A DNA stretch of 56,173 nt from Caldithrix abyssi. GTDB lineage: Bacteria; Calditrichota; Calditrichia; Calditrichales; Calditrichaceae. The translations under genes were made by a program, and so were the position numbers. Of this stretch, positions 44,093 through 52,656 are shown in pieces. The first letter of the stretch is position 1, and each line of letters starts with the position of its first letter. The notes under the pieces were generated by a model. The model did no database searches. It had not been told where the DNA came from and saw nothing but the letters and a program-made list of their open reading frames with translations. Location: positions 1 to 56,173 of the forward strand of contig DRQG01000065.1 in the NCBI GenBank assembly GCA_011369465.1, given 5' to 3'.

Positions 44093-44518
44093 ATGATTGA
44101 ACACACCAGTGAAATACGCGTGCGTTACGCCGAAACCGATCAAATGCGGTTTGCCCATCACTCCAATTACATTACCTGGTTTGAACTGGCACGGATCAAT
44201 CTTCTGCGGGAAGTCGGCATCTCATACGCGCAACTGGAAAAAGACGGTTATTTGATGCCGGTTCTGGAGGTGAGCGCACGTTTTATTCGTGCCGCCCATT
44301 TTGACGACCGTTTGTTCATAAAAGCAGTTATCGAAGAAGAACCCAGGGCCAAACTGGCTTTTAAATATGAAGTTTACGACGAGCAAGGTGAGCTGTTGTG
44401 TACGGGACATTCTTTGCACAGCTTTATGAATCGCAAAGAACGGGCCGTTAAACCACCCGCATCCTTTTTAACCCGTGTTCGGGAGCTCATGAAACAAAAT
44501 AGCAATATAACTGTATAA
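44093..44518 (+). CDS. YbgC/4-hydroxybenzoyl-CoA thioesterase-type hotdog enzyme
   Basis: This 141-residue protein has the hotdog signature YAETDQMRFAHHSNYITWFE. It includes the catalytic Asp (D16) of the family; the position usually Gly after the Asp-x-x is Arg here. Enzymes of this group hydrolyse short acyl-CoA or aromatic-CoA thioesters. Its start is ATG 44093, 1 nt after the accA stop; ATG 44063 lies inside accA and is rejected. Acyl-CoA hydrolysis would fit next to accA. Confidence 0.88.
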   Translation: MIEHTSEIRVRYAETDQMRFAHHSNYITWFELARINLLREVGISYAQLEKDGYLMPVLEVSARFIRAAHFDDRLFIKAVIEEEPRAKLAFKYEVYDEQGELLCTGHSLHSFMNRKERAVKPPASFLTRVRELMKQNSNITV

Positions 44519-44541
44519 TCCAACTAAACTATTGAGAAAAA

Positions 44542-44706
44542 ATGGTCGAGAAAGAACTACTGGAAATACTGGCCTGCCCGAAATGCAAAGGCGACCTGGA
44601 ATATGATGAGGAAAAAGACCGCCTCATCTGCCATCAATGCCGTTTAATTTACCGGGTAGAAGATGACATTCCTATTATGCTGATTGATGAAGCGGAAAAG
44701 TTTTGA
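44542..44706 (+). CDS. Trm112-like UPF0434/YcaR zinc-ribbon protein
   Basis: A 54-residue protein follows the thioesterase by 23 nt. It begins [20 protein letters not shown], with two CxxC pairs (C12/C15 and C30/C33) that form a zinc ribbon. The family activates or stabilises tRNA/protein methyltransferases in eukaryotes and archaea; the bacterial role is not established. GAGAAAA upstream is weak as a ribosome site. It is the last gene before a structured leader region. Confidence 0.85.
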   Translation: MVEKELLEILACPKCKGDLEYDEEKDRLICHQCRLIYRVEDDIPIMLIDEAEKF

Positions 44707-44844
44707 GCTGGATCACCGAATCCAAAAAGCACTTGACTTGTAGTTGAAATGCCATTAAATTCGATGCCACTTTAAAAAAAGAAGGAAGCTAGCCTATACG
44801 TAGTTTGTTAAAGGGTTTAATTATTTAATTAATTTAAAATTGGG

Positions 44845-44947
44845 TTCCGTATAAACGGAAACGTCTACCTTTAGCAAAGTACTTATGGGCTTGAAAGTGA
44901 ACCGGTAAGAGGATTGAGGTAGACGATCCGATTGCCGGTTTTTTTTT
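44845..44947 (+). promoter_or_regulatory. structured leader RNA with pseudoknot/terminator-like fold upstream of the PorV-like gene
   Basis: Three helices stand out. TTCCGT-ATAA-ACGGAA (44845-44860) is a hairpin. CGTCTACCT (44862-44870) is perfectly complementary to AGGTAGACG (44917-44925). AACCGGTAA (44900-44908) pairs with TTGCCGGTT (44932-44940; one G-T pair), followed by a 9-T run (44939-44947). The last two interleave, so they form an H-type pseudoknot or alternate, and the T-run makes the second a terminator candidate. AGGAGG follows directly and then ATG 44961. The layout resembles a cis-regulatory riboswitch or attenuator. I do not recognise the class. Confidence 0.6.
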
Positions 44948-44960
44948 AGGAGGAAATACA

Positions 44961-46046
44961 ATGCGAAAGATCACAATTCTATTGGGAATACTTTTGATGT
45001 CATCTTTGGGTGTATCGAATTTGTTTGCTCAGGGCGAAGCGGCAGTACCCTTCTTGCTTATTGCGCCGGGCGCGCGTAACGGCGGTATGGGTGAAGCCGG
45101 TGTGGCTCTGGCCAATGATGCCAATGCGGTTTACTGGAATCCGGCCGGTCTGGCCTTCCAGTACGATGACCCGGAAAGGGACAAAAAAAATGAAATTTCA
45201 CTGATGCATTCCAAATGGCTGCCACAGTTTAATTTCAGTGATTTGTTCTACGAATTCATGGCTGCCCGATTTTACATCGAAGGTATCGGGATGGTCGGCG
45301 GTAGTTTTACTTTTCTCAATCTGGGCAAGAACGTCTGGACCGATGAAAACGGCAACGAACTGGGTACCTTTGATTCCAACGAATTTGCCATCGCTCTTTC
45401 TTATTCCACCAAAATACAGGAAAATATGGGTATTGGGGTGAACCTGAAATACATCCGCAGTAACCTCTCCAATGTTTCGGTGGGATCGGAAAACCGTGAC
45501 GGCAGGGCGCATACACTGGCTGTCGATATTGGTTATTTATGGAAACCGGCTTATGATATCTTCAATAACCGCTTCAGTTTTGGCGCCAATCTGTCCAACT
45601 TTGGACCAAAGATTACTTATATCGATCAGGCTCAGGCCGATCCTCTGCCCACCAACCTGCGTTTGGGAATCGCATACGACGTGATTGACGACGGATTCAA
45701 TAAACTGACCTTTGTGTATGACACCAACCGTCTTTTAGTGGTAAAGGATACTTCCGGCACATCGGATAATGTATTTAAAGCGGTGTTTTACTCTGCCTGG
45801 GCGGAAGGCGATTTGGCCGCTTTTACGCATTCCCTCGGTCTGGAGTATCGGTACGGCACATTAATCGCTTTGCGTACCGGTTATTTTTATGAAGACCCCA
45901 GCCACGGCGCACGTAAGTTCTTCACTTTTGGGGCGGGTTTGGAATACAGCATCTTCGGCATCGATTTCAGCTATTTGTACACATGGGAGGACGAAGACCA
46001 TCCGCTTTCGGACACGGTGCGCTTCTCCCTGGCTGTTAAATTTTGA
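44961..46046 (+). CDS. PorV/PorQ family outer-membrane protein
   Basis: This 361-residue beta-barrel protein has a signal peptide (~1-24) and the typical start FLLIAPGARNGGMGEAGVALANDANAVYWNPAGLA. The rest alternates as in outer-membrane strands and ends in aromatic SLAVKF. PorV is the shuttle and attachment protein for type IX substrates; PorQ-like relatives have related roles. This explains the many sorting-domain proteins here. AGGAGG sits 10 nt before ATG. A structured leader lies upstream. It opens the outer-membrane locus that follows. Confidence 0.85.
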   Translation: MRKITILLGILLMSSLGVSNLFAQGEAAVPFLLIAPGARNGGMGEAGVALANDANAVYWNPAGLAFQYDDPERDKKNEISLMHSKWLPQFNFSDLFYEFMAARFYIEGIGMVGGSFTFLNLGKNVWTDENGNELGTFDSNEFAIALSYSTKIQENMGIGVNLKYIRSNLSNVSVGSENRDGRAHTLAVDIGYLWKPAYDIFNNRFSFGANLSNFGPKITYIDQAQADPLPTNLRLGIAYDVIDDGFNKLTFVYDTNRLLVVKDTSGTSDNVFKAVFYSAWAEGDLAAFTHSLGLEYRYGTLIALRTGYFYEDPSHGARKFFTFGAGLEYSIFGIDFSYLYTWEDEDHPLSDTVRFSLAVKF

Positions 46047-46176
46047 GTGCGGCCGGGGAAATTATGTACTAAATGTTTGCTCCTTCCCGCATTCCGCCAG
46101 GTTCATTTGGGTAACGGATCAAATCACAGTTGTCCAAAATAGGATTTTTAGCCTTAATAAATCGACCTCCTTGGAA

Positions 46177-46235
46177 AACTCACCCCCTTTAATCCCCCTC
46201 TCTTTAACAAAGAGAGGGGGGCTGGGGGGTGAGTT
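46177..46235. repeat. long G/C-rich palindromic repeat
   Basis: In the 397-nt gap between two genes, AACTCACCCCC (46177-46187) pairs with GGGGGTGAGTT (46225-46235), and CCCCCTCTCTTT (46194-46205) with AAAGAGAGGGGG (46209-46220) across a 3-nt loop. The two perfect helices, separated by short unpaired bulges, form a nearly 60-nt hairpin. The type CCCCCTCTCTTT/AAAGAGAGGGGG is a known widespread intergenic repeat. A degraded copy is at 96-133. The rest of the gap holds no gene; short frames across the repeat are spurious. Confidence 0.75.
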
Positions 46236-46321
46236 GGAAAATGGGGCTGAACAATAAAGGATGTCAAAATGTACCGTATTTTATTGAAAGCAAGGCATAT
46301 TATTTAACGTCAGGTTTATTT

Positions 46322-46351
46322 TTGACAGCATTGGGATCAAATGAAAATTAT
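46322..46351 (+). promoter_or_regulatory. possible promoter for the 46444 gene
   Basis: A perfect TTGACA (46322-46327) is followed after 18 nt by AATTAT (46346-46351), ~92 nt before ATG 46444. The -35 is strong and the -10 is weak, so this is tentative. Confidence 0.4.
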
Positions 46352-46443
46352 ACAGCCTTTCATTATGATACTCATTTGATTCGTTACTTCTCTATATTAA
46401 CTGACAACAAGACAAGAGCCGAAAAACAAAGACTTGGTATTTC

Positions 46444-49437
46444 ATGTTTACTCACATAAAAAAAGCCTCGTGGGGATATTTCCATCTTTTCATCTTTGGC
46501 ATTATTTTACTCTTTTTTACCAAAAGCTTCCTGGTCGCCCAGGATACATTGAAAATATGCGCCCTGCGTGTGGAATTTGTGGAAGACAACAATCCGCTTA
46601 CCACCGGCAACGGCAAGTTTATGATCGATACGGTAACTACGGATACCAACGCGATCGATCCGGCGCCCCATTTGAAAGGGTATTTTCAGGATCAAATTCG
46701 GGCGGTTGCCAACTATTTTAAAAAAGCGTCTTCGGGCAGATTACTCATCAGCGGCGATGTGTACCCTGCCGGCGACAGTGCGGCGTATCAGCTTCCGCAC
46801 GAAATGGGTTATTACAATCCCAACCGAACCGATGAAGAAATTCACCGCGGTTTGAGCAATTTGCTGGTCGATGCGGTACGGATAGCCGATTCGCTGGAAA
46901 CCGATTTAAACTTTTCCGACTACGATCTGGTGGTGGTGTTTCACGCCGGAGTGGGAAAGGACATAAATTTGGGATACGATCCCACTCCGCAGGACATTCC
47001 GTCTCTGTTTCTTTCCCTGGATTTTATGCAGAAGGTACTGGAACCCGGATTTGAAGGCATACCGGTCAAAGACGGACTGGTAACGCAGGGTATCCTGCTG
47101 CCGGAAACGGAAAACCAGCAGGGCGAAGCTGTGGCTTTAACCGGAATTTTTGCTTCCAATATCGGCAGCTATCTGGGACTATACGATCTGTTCAGCCCGT
47201 CCAAACAGCGCAGCGGGATCGGCCGCTTCGGGTTGATGGATTTTGGACTGCTTAATTTAAACGGCCTGGCGCCGGCCATGCCCAGCGCCTTTTCGCGCCA
47301 GTTGTTGGGCTGGGATCAACCCCGCGTCGTTAATTCCAATACATCCGACATTACGCTGCAGCGGTTAGACCGCAAACAACCCTTTGGTCCACCCACCATG
47401 GTGCGCATTCCCATTAACGAAGATGAATACTATTTGCTGGAATATCGCGGCGTTTTTACCACTAATGTCGATTCGGAATACGCCGTTCTGGCCGAAGAAA
47501 AGGACAAGGCGCCCACCTATCTGGAAGTGCTTAAAACCTTTCATGCCGATGAAATCGAAATTTCGGAAAACGGCGTGCTGCTTTCCCTGAAGGATTATGA
47601 TATGGGACTGCCGGGGGGAGGCATACTGATCTGGCATATCGATGAGCGCGTTATCCGCGAAAGCGTAAACAAAAACGCCATTAACGATGATCCCGAAAAC
47701 CGGGCCGTCGATCTGGAAGAAGCCGACGGCGCACAGGATATCGGGCAGGTGTACGGCTTGCTGGACGCCGGGTTTCAGACAGAGCTGGGCTGGGCCGGGG
47801 ATTTCTGGTTTGCCAACCGGCCAAAAGGCTGGAAAAATTTTGATTTGTACAACAATGAATTCTCCGTAAACTCCACACCCAACACCAGAGCCAACCGCAA
47901 CCGCGCCAACACGCACATTACCATACATAATTTTAGCGACAATACCGGCGACGTGATGACCTTTGACTACCAACGGGATTTTCTGCGTGAGCGTTTCCCC
48001 CAAAAACTGTTTGCCGACAGCGTTGGCGATTACAGGATTGTGGCCGCCACGCCGGTAAATAAAACAGCGGAGTACTTGTTCATTCTTACCGACAAGGGCC
48101 GGCTGTACGCTGTGGGCGATTCCGGCAAAGGCCTTTTTTACAATAATAAAACCCTGTTGGCGGATTTAGGGAAACAAAGCGAACGTATCTCGCTGGTTAT
48201 GGCCAATTATCCCTATAATGAGGGAACGTACAGCAACGCCCTTGTCGCTCTGGATGACACCATCTATGTTTTCACGTTTAGTCAGGATTTCTTACAGGAT
48301 TCCCTTTTGGCGCCCGAAAAAACAATCGGCTTACCCGCCCCAATCACCTCGCCGCTGGTGCGGGATGATTTAGAATTGTTTGCCGCTTGCGCCAATGACT
48401 CTTTATACGGTTTTAACATTATTAACGGACAGAAAACCTCATCTGTGTACCGTTCTTCCGGACACAGGGATTTTGTGATTTATCCGGGGATGGAAAATGA
48501 GCTAAACGCCTCAGATAATATATTGTATGCCGCGGTATATAGCGGGCTGATCAAAACGGTGTTATACGGCTCCGGAAATAACCGCTTCTATCTGGGCCCC
48601 TTCGGCGATTTGACGGATGTGCCTTCTTTTCCGGCTCCTGCGGGTGCGGCCGGCAGCCCAGCCGTACCAACGGGGCAGTTCACCCTGGATGACCTGGACG
48701 GCAACGACACCTACGATATTTTGTACAACGCCGCAGACGGCATTTACGCCCTGAATCTATCGGGCTCCCTATTGAATAATTTTCCCCTCCGGCCTGCTTT
48801 GAATCCCGATGAATATTTTGTGGGAAGTCCGCTTATTTATCGGAAGGAACGGTTGGGGTGGCCGGTTATCGTTGCGGCAACCTCGCAGGGGCAGATTTTG
48901 GCCTACGACCTGAACGGGGAAGAAATGCGCGATTTTCCATTGTCCTGCGGCGGGAGACTGTTACAATCGCCTGTGCTGTTGGATATGGATGCGGATGGTA
49001 ACAAAGAATTGGCCGCAATAACGGATGAGGGAAGCCTGTATGTGTGGAACGTGGCCGCGCCTGCGCCGTATGTGGCCTGGGCTATGGCCGAATACGGTCC
49101 GGAAAACAACGTTTGGGTAACAAAGACCCTTATCCCGGATCCTTTTGGCGTCGATTTGCTGCCGCAAAGCAGAGCCTACAATTACCCCAATCCCAACCAG
49201 GGCGGGCAAACCACCATCCGTTACTATCTTAACAACGACGCGCAGGTTCGCATTCGTATTTTTGATACGGCCGGTACTCTGGTGGATGAATTTAACGCGC
49301 CCGGCGTCGGACATACGGATAATGAGGTGGTCTGGGACGTATCGAACGTAGCCTCCGGCGTGTACCTGTGCCATATCGAAGCGGTAGCCGGGGACGGCAA
49401 ACAGAGCCGGATCATCAAAATTATGGTGGTGCATTAG
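46444..49437 (+). CDS. M6 protease-like secreted protein with degenerate zinc motif and sorting domain
   Basis: This 997-residue protein has a signal peptide (~1-32). A region resembling immune inhibitor A/M6 peptidases (~35-420) ends with LGLYDLFS, the counterpart of LGLPDLYD after HExxH. The expected HEFGH reads SNIGS, so the zinc ligands and Glu are missing and proteolysis is unlikely. The IWHIDE motif later in M6 proteins (GGGILIWHIDERV) is retained. The C-terminal half includes FG-GAP/PQQ-like repeats (LDDLDGNDTYDILYNAADGIYALN-type, from about 750) suggesting a beta-propeller. A divergent sorting domain (~907-997, NYPNPNQGGQTTIRYYL) ends it. It may act as a binding or scaffold protein at the surface. 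It is joined tail-to-head with the next gene (no gap). Confidence 0.8.
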   Translation: MFTHIKKASWGYFHLFIFGIILLFFTKSFLVAQDTLKICALRVEFVEDNNPLTTGNGKFMIDTVTTDTNAIDPAPHLKGYFQDQIRAVANYFKKASSGRLLISGDVYPAGDSAAYQLPHEMGYYNPNRTDEEIHRGLSNLLVDAVRIADSLETDLNFSDYDLVVVFHAGVGKDINLGYDPTPQDIPSLFLSLDFMQKVLEPGFEGIPVKDGLVTQGILLPETENQQGEAVALTGIFASNIGSYLGLYDLFSPSKQRSGIGRFGLMDFGLLNLNGLAPAMPSAFSRQLLGWDQPRVVNSNTSDITLQRLDRKQPFGPPTMVRIPINEDEYYLLEYRGVFTTNVDSEYAVLAEEKDKAPTYLEVLKTFHADEIEISENGVLLSLKDYDMGLPGGGILIWHIDERVIRESVNKNAINDDPENRAVDLEEADGAQDIGQVYGLLDAGFQTELGWAGDFWFANRPKGWKNFDLYNNEFSVNSTPNTRANRNRANTHITIHNFSDNTGDVMTFDYQRDFLRERFPQKLFADSVGDYRIVAATPVNKTAEYLFILTDKGRLYAVGDSGKGLFYNNKTLLADLGKQSERISLVMANYPYNEGTYSNALVALDDTIYVFTFSQDFLQDSLLAPEKTIGLPAPITSPLVRDDLELFAACANDSLYGFNIINGQKTSSVYRSSGHRDFVIYPGMENELNASDNILYAAVYSGLIKTVLYGSGNNRFYLGPFGDLTDVPSFPAPAGAAGSPAVPTGQFTLDDLDGNDTYDILYNAADGIYALNLSGSLLNNFPLRPALNPDEYFVGSPLIYRKERLGWPVIVAATSQGQILAYDLNGEEMRDFPLSCGGRLLQSPVLLDMDADGNKELAAITDEGSLYVWNVAAPAPYVAWAMAEYGPENNVWVTKTLIPDPFGVDLLPQSRAYNYPNPNQGGQTTIRYYLNNDAQVRIRIFDTAGTLVDEFNAPGVGHTDNEVVWDVSNVASGVYLCHIEAVAGDGKQSRIIKIMVVH

Positions 49438-52400
49438 ATGGCGCGCTATTTACGCAAATGGTACCTTTCTTTGTTGCTGACGGGTCTATCCGCCATTTTC
49501 GCTTTTGCGCAGCTCTGGACGTACAATCATCCCGAGCTGGAATGGGAAACCTTTGAAACGGAACACTTCATCATCCATTTTCATAAGGGAACCCGGCAAA
49601 CGGCGCTGATTGTGGCCAAAGTGGCCGAAGAAATCTATCCGCATGTAACCGGCGTGTACAATTACCGCCCGGCCGATAAAATCCACTTTATTATAAAGGA
49701 TACGGACGACTACTCCAACGGCGGCGCTTTCTTTTTTGATAACAAAGTGGAAATATGGGCCAGCAATCTGGATTACGTGATGCGCGGCACCAAAAACTGG
49801 CTGCGCGACGTGGTGACCCACGAGTTCACGCACATGATCTCCATCCAAAATATGATCAAGACCAATTTAACTTTTCCCTATGGCTTCTTGCAGGTTTTTG
49901 GTTACGAAAAAGAAAAACGGAAAGATGTGGTGCGCGGTTTTCCCAACACATTGGTTTCCTATCCGTTAAGTTCCATCAATATTCCCGTCTGGTTTGCCGA
50001 GGGCGTGGCTCAGCATCAGGTCGATTCGGCACGCTACGATTACCGCGACCCGCACCGCGAAATGATCCTGCGTGACCGGATTTTGCACAACCGCTTGCTT
50101 ACCTACAACGAAATGACCGTTTTCGGAAAAAACAGCCACGGCAACGAATCCGCTTACAACCAGGGCTTTTCATTGGTCAATTATCTGACCGACCGCTTTG
50201 GCGAAGGCGTGTTGGCAAAGATTACCAAACGCTCCTCCGAATGGTCTTCCTACACCTTTGAAGGCGTTATCGAAGATGTGCTGGGCATCAGCGCCGATGC
50301 CTTGTATGCGGATTGGAAAGACTCGCTGGAAACGGTGTATGAACAGCGTACGGAAATCATACGCCGCAATGAAGTAAAAGGACAGGCCGTGGAAACAGAG
50401 GGCTTTGCTAATTTATATCCCGCCTGGTCTCCGGACGGCCGTTACATCGCCTATGTGAGCAACCGGGGACGGGACTATTTCAGTCTCAACCGTTTGACTC
50501 TGCTGGATACCCAAACCGGAAAGAAAAAGGACCTGACCGAGGCGATTACTTCTTCGCTAAGCTGGTCTCCGGACGGCCGGTACATCGTTTATGCGCGGGA
50601 CCGGCGCAATAAATACGGCTCCGCCTACAATGATTTGTTTTTGTACGACGTGAAGGAAGAAGAGGAAATCCGTTTAACCAAAGGCCTGCGCGGCAGCAAT
50701 CCCGACTTTAGCCATGACGGCAAACACCTGGTTTTTGTAAGCGCTACCAACGGATTGCACCAGCTCAATATTTACGATTTACCGCAAGACTTTACGCAGG
50801 AAATGAACCGTACGGTATATTACGATATTGAAACCGGTCGTTTGCTGGAAGAGGGCAAAGAGGACTATACCCGCTTCCGAAAAGTGGAATTCCGGGGCGG
50901 ATACATCAGACAGGTAATGGCCTTTGAAGACAACCGCCAGATCTACCATCCGCGCTGGTCCAACGACGACCGGCAGATCGTTTTTGATACGGCAATCGAA
51001 TATGGCCGCAATATCGGCCGTTACGATTTGGACAGGGATTCGTTTGAACTTATTTTGACGGGCAGGGAAGAGCTGCGTTATCCGTCGTTTCAACCGGGCA
51101 GCGACTGGATCTATTATGCCGCCAGCTCCACCGGTATATACAACATTTACCGCTACAATCCTGAAAGCGGAAAAAAGGAATTGCTGACCAATGTAATCGG
51201 CGGCGCCTTTATGCCTTCGGTGGATAAAGACGGCCGATTGGTGTATGCCTGCTATGACAGCATTGGCTATCATATTTATCGCCTCGATGATCCAAAACCG
51301 CTCAATCCGGAACTGGCGGTTTATGTGCCCGATTATCCCCGGACGGTTCCGATAAAAAATTTTGACAACACGGTTAAAACTCTACCGGAAATAAAACCGT
51401 ACAAGCAGACCTTTACCAAAGTGCACGTTCTCCCGCGTCTGCTGATCGATTACGGCACCGTAAAACCCGGTTTGTACGTAGTGTCCAACGATGTGCTGGA
51501 TAAATACAGTCTGGTGGGCGGCGCCGCGGTAAACAGCAATTATGATTATGATTTGTACGGCTATTTTGAGGCCCGCGTTTTCCGGCCCACTCTGTTTGTG
51601 GAAGCCTATAATGTAAACGCCAATATTAGCGACTCCCTGCACGACCGCCGTGGGCAGGATTATACGCTGATCTATAACAGGGACATCAATTTTAATCTGA
51701 CCGAAGCGCGGATCGGTATGTACGGCCGTCTGATCGAAAGCCCCTTCGATTTTACACAGGCGCTGGATATTATGGCGGCGCTGGTATGGCGCAATTACAA
51801 CGCTAAAATCGATCAAAAATCAACCTACGATCCCATTCAGGGTATCACCTTTCCGGGATTTACTTTTCGCTACAACTATTTAAAGGGCTGGGCTGCGGAA
51901 CTGAGCCTGCGCGGCAACATGGTTAAAACCGATAAGGATGAAGTCATCAATCCATCGGGCGGGCGCTACGTCTTTTTGAAATACAGTTTCGAATCCAACG
52001 ACTTCATCACCGGTTTCGCCTTTAGCCCAACCGGCGTGGATGAGGTATATAAAAATTACAGTTTTAATCAATTGCTGCTGGAATGGGAAGAGTACTTCAC
52101 CAATCCGCTTCTTAAAAGCCATGCATTCAGCCTGCATCTGCGGGCCGGATATATCGACCGACCCGTGGACAGTTTCTTCCATCTGTTTGCCGGCGGCATA
52201 TTGGGCATGCGCGGCTATTCGTATTTTAGCATCGAAGGGCGGCAAAAGCTGATTGGCAGTTTGCATTATCGCTTTCCCCTGTTCCGCCATATCGATACCA
52301 TGATAAGGCACCTCTATTTGGATAAAATATACATGGGCTTGTTTTACGACTACGGAAACGCCTGGGACGGGCCGATTAAATGGGAAGATTTTAAGCAGGA

Positions 52401-52623
52401 TGTAGGCATGGAACTGCGTATCAATATGTTTAGTAATTCGCTGTTCCCCACACGGGTGTTTTTTGCCGCAGCCTGGCCGCTGAATGAAGCCTTCAATCCC
52501 AATGTGCAGGTAGTTTATGAGCGGGATGTGCGGTTTTATTTCGGTATGTTGTTCGATTTTGATTTGCGCGAGCGGATGGGCAATTTGTTTGCCCGCCGAC
52601 CGTTCCGCGTGCCGGGTCGTTAA
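49438..52623 (+). CDS. peptidase MA / beta-propeller / outer-membrane barrel fusion protein
   Basis: This 1061-residue protein has a signal peptide (~1-24). A metallopeptidase domain (~25-310) with zinc site H128-E-F-T-H132 and E188 in WFAEGVAQH is intact. A TolB/PD40 propeller (~320-620; YPAWSPDGRYIAYVSNRG and LSWSPDGRYIVYARD repeats) and a C-terminal barrel region (~650-1061) follow. The barrel is like the bacterial surface antigen/Omp85 end with GMRGYSYFSIEG and LFYDYGNAWDG. ATG 49438 follows the previous stop without a gap. The layout suggests the barrel anchors a protease with a protein-binding propeller at the outer membrane. Exact topology is not established. Confidence 0.85.
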   Translation: MARYLRKWYLSLLLTGLSAIFAFAQLWTYNHPELEWETFETEHFIIHFHKGTRQTALIVAKVAEEIYPHVTGVYNYRPADKIHFIIKDTDDYSNGGAFFFDNKVEIWASNLDYVMRGTKNWLRDVVTHEFTHMISIQNMIKTNLTFPYGFLQVFGYEKEKRKDVVRGFPNTLVSYPLSSINIPVWFAEGVAQHQVDSARYDYRDPHREMILRDRILHNRLLTYNEMTVFGKNSHGNESAYNQGFSLVNYLTDRFGEGVLAKITKRSSEWSSYTFEGVIEDVLGISADALYADWKDSLETVYEQRTEIIRRNEVKGQAVETEGFANLYPAWSPDGRYIAYVSNRGRDYFSLNRLTLLDTQTGKKKDLTEAITSSLSWSPDGRYIVYARDRRNKYGSAYNDLFLYDVKEEEEIRLTKGLRGSNPDFSHDGKHLVFVSATNGLHQLNIYDLPQDFTQEMNRTVYYDIETGRLLEEGKEDYTRFRKVEFRGGYIRQVMAFEDNRQIYHPRWSNDDRQIVFDTAIEYGRNIGRYDLDRDSFELILTGREELRYPSFQPGSDWIYYAASSTGIYNIYRYNPESGKKELLTNVIGGAFMPSVDKDGRLVYACYDSIGYHIYRLDDPKPLNPELAVYVPDYPRTVPIKNFDNTVKTLPEIKPYKQTFTKVHVLPRLLIDYGTVKPGLYVVSNDVLDKYSLVGGAAVNSNYDYDLYGYFEARVFRPTLFVEAYNVNANISDSLHDRRGQDYTLIYNRDINFNLTEARIGMYGRLIESPFDFTQALDIMAALVWRNYNAKIDQKSTYDPIQGITFPGFTFRYNYLKGWAAELSLRGNMVKTDKDEVINPSGGRYVFLKYSFESNDFITGFAFSPTGVDEVYKNYSFNQLLLEWEEYFTNPLLKSHAFSLHLRAGYIDRPVDSFFHLFAGGILGMRGYSYFSIEGRQKLIGSLHYRFPLFRHIDTMIRHLYLDKIYMGLFYDYGNAWDGPIKWEDFKQDVGMELRINMFSNSLFPTRVFFAAAWPLNEAFNPNVQVVYERDVRFYFGMLFDFDLRERMGNLFARRPFRVPGR

Positions 52624-52656
52624 AAAAACATGAATAACCGAAAGGTAAGGGTAGCT

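Noticed and set aside
43021-44106. Long minus-strand open frame opposite accA
   Set aside because: The plus strand encodes a full AccA with all motifs; the opposite frame is a shadow.
44862-44925. c-di-GMP-I (GEMM) riboswitch
   Set aside because: Only GCAAAG and ACCGGTAAG fragments fit; the conserved first half (CACAGGGCAAACC-like) is absent.
46229-46459. Short plus-strand open frame before the 46444 gene
   Set aside because: It starts in the palindrome, overlaps the real gene, and has no ribosome site or known similarity.
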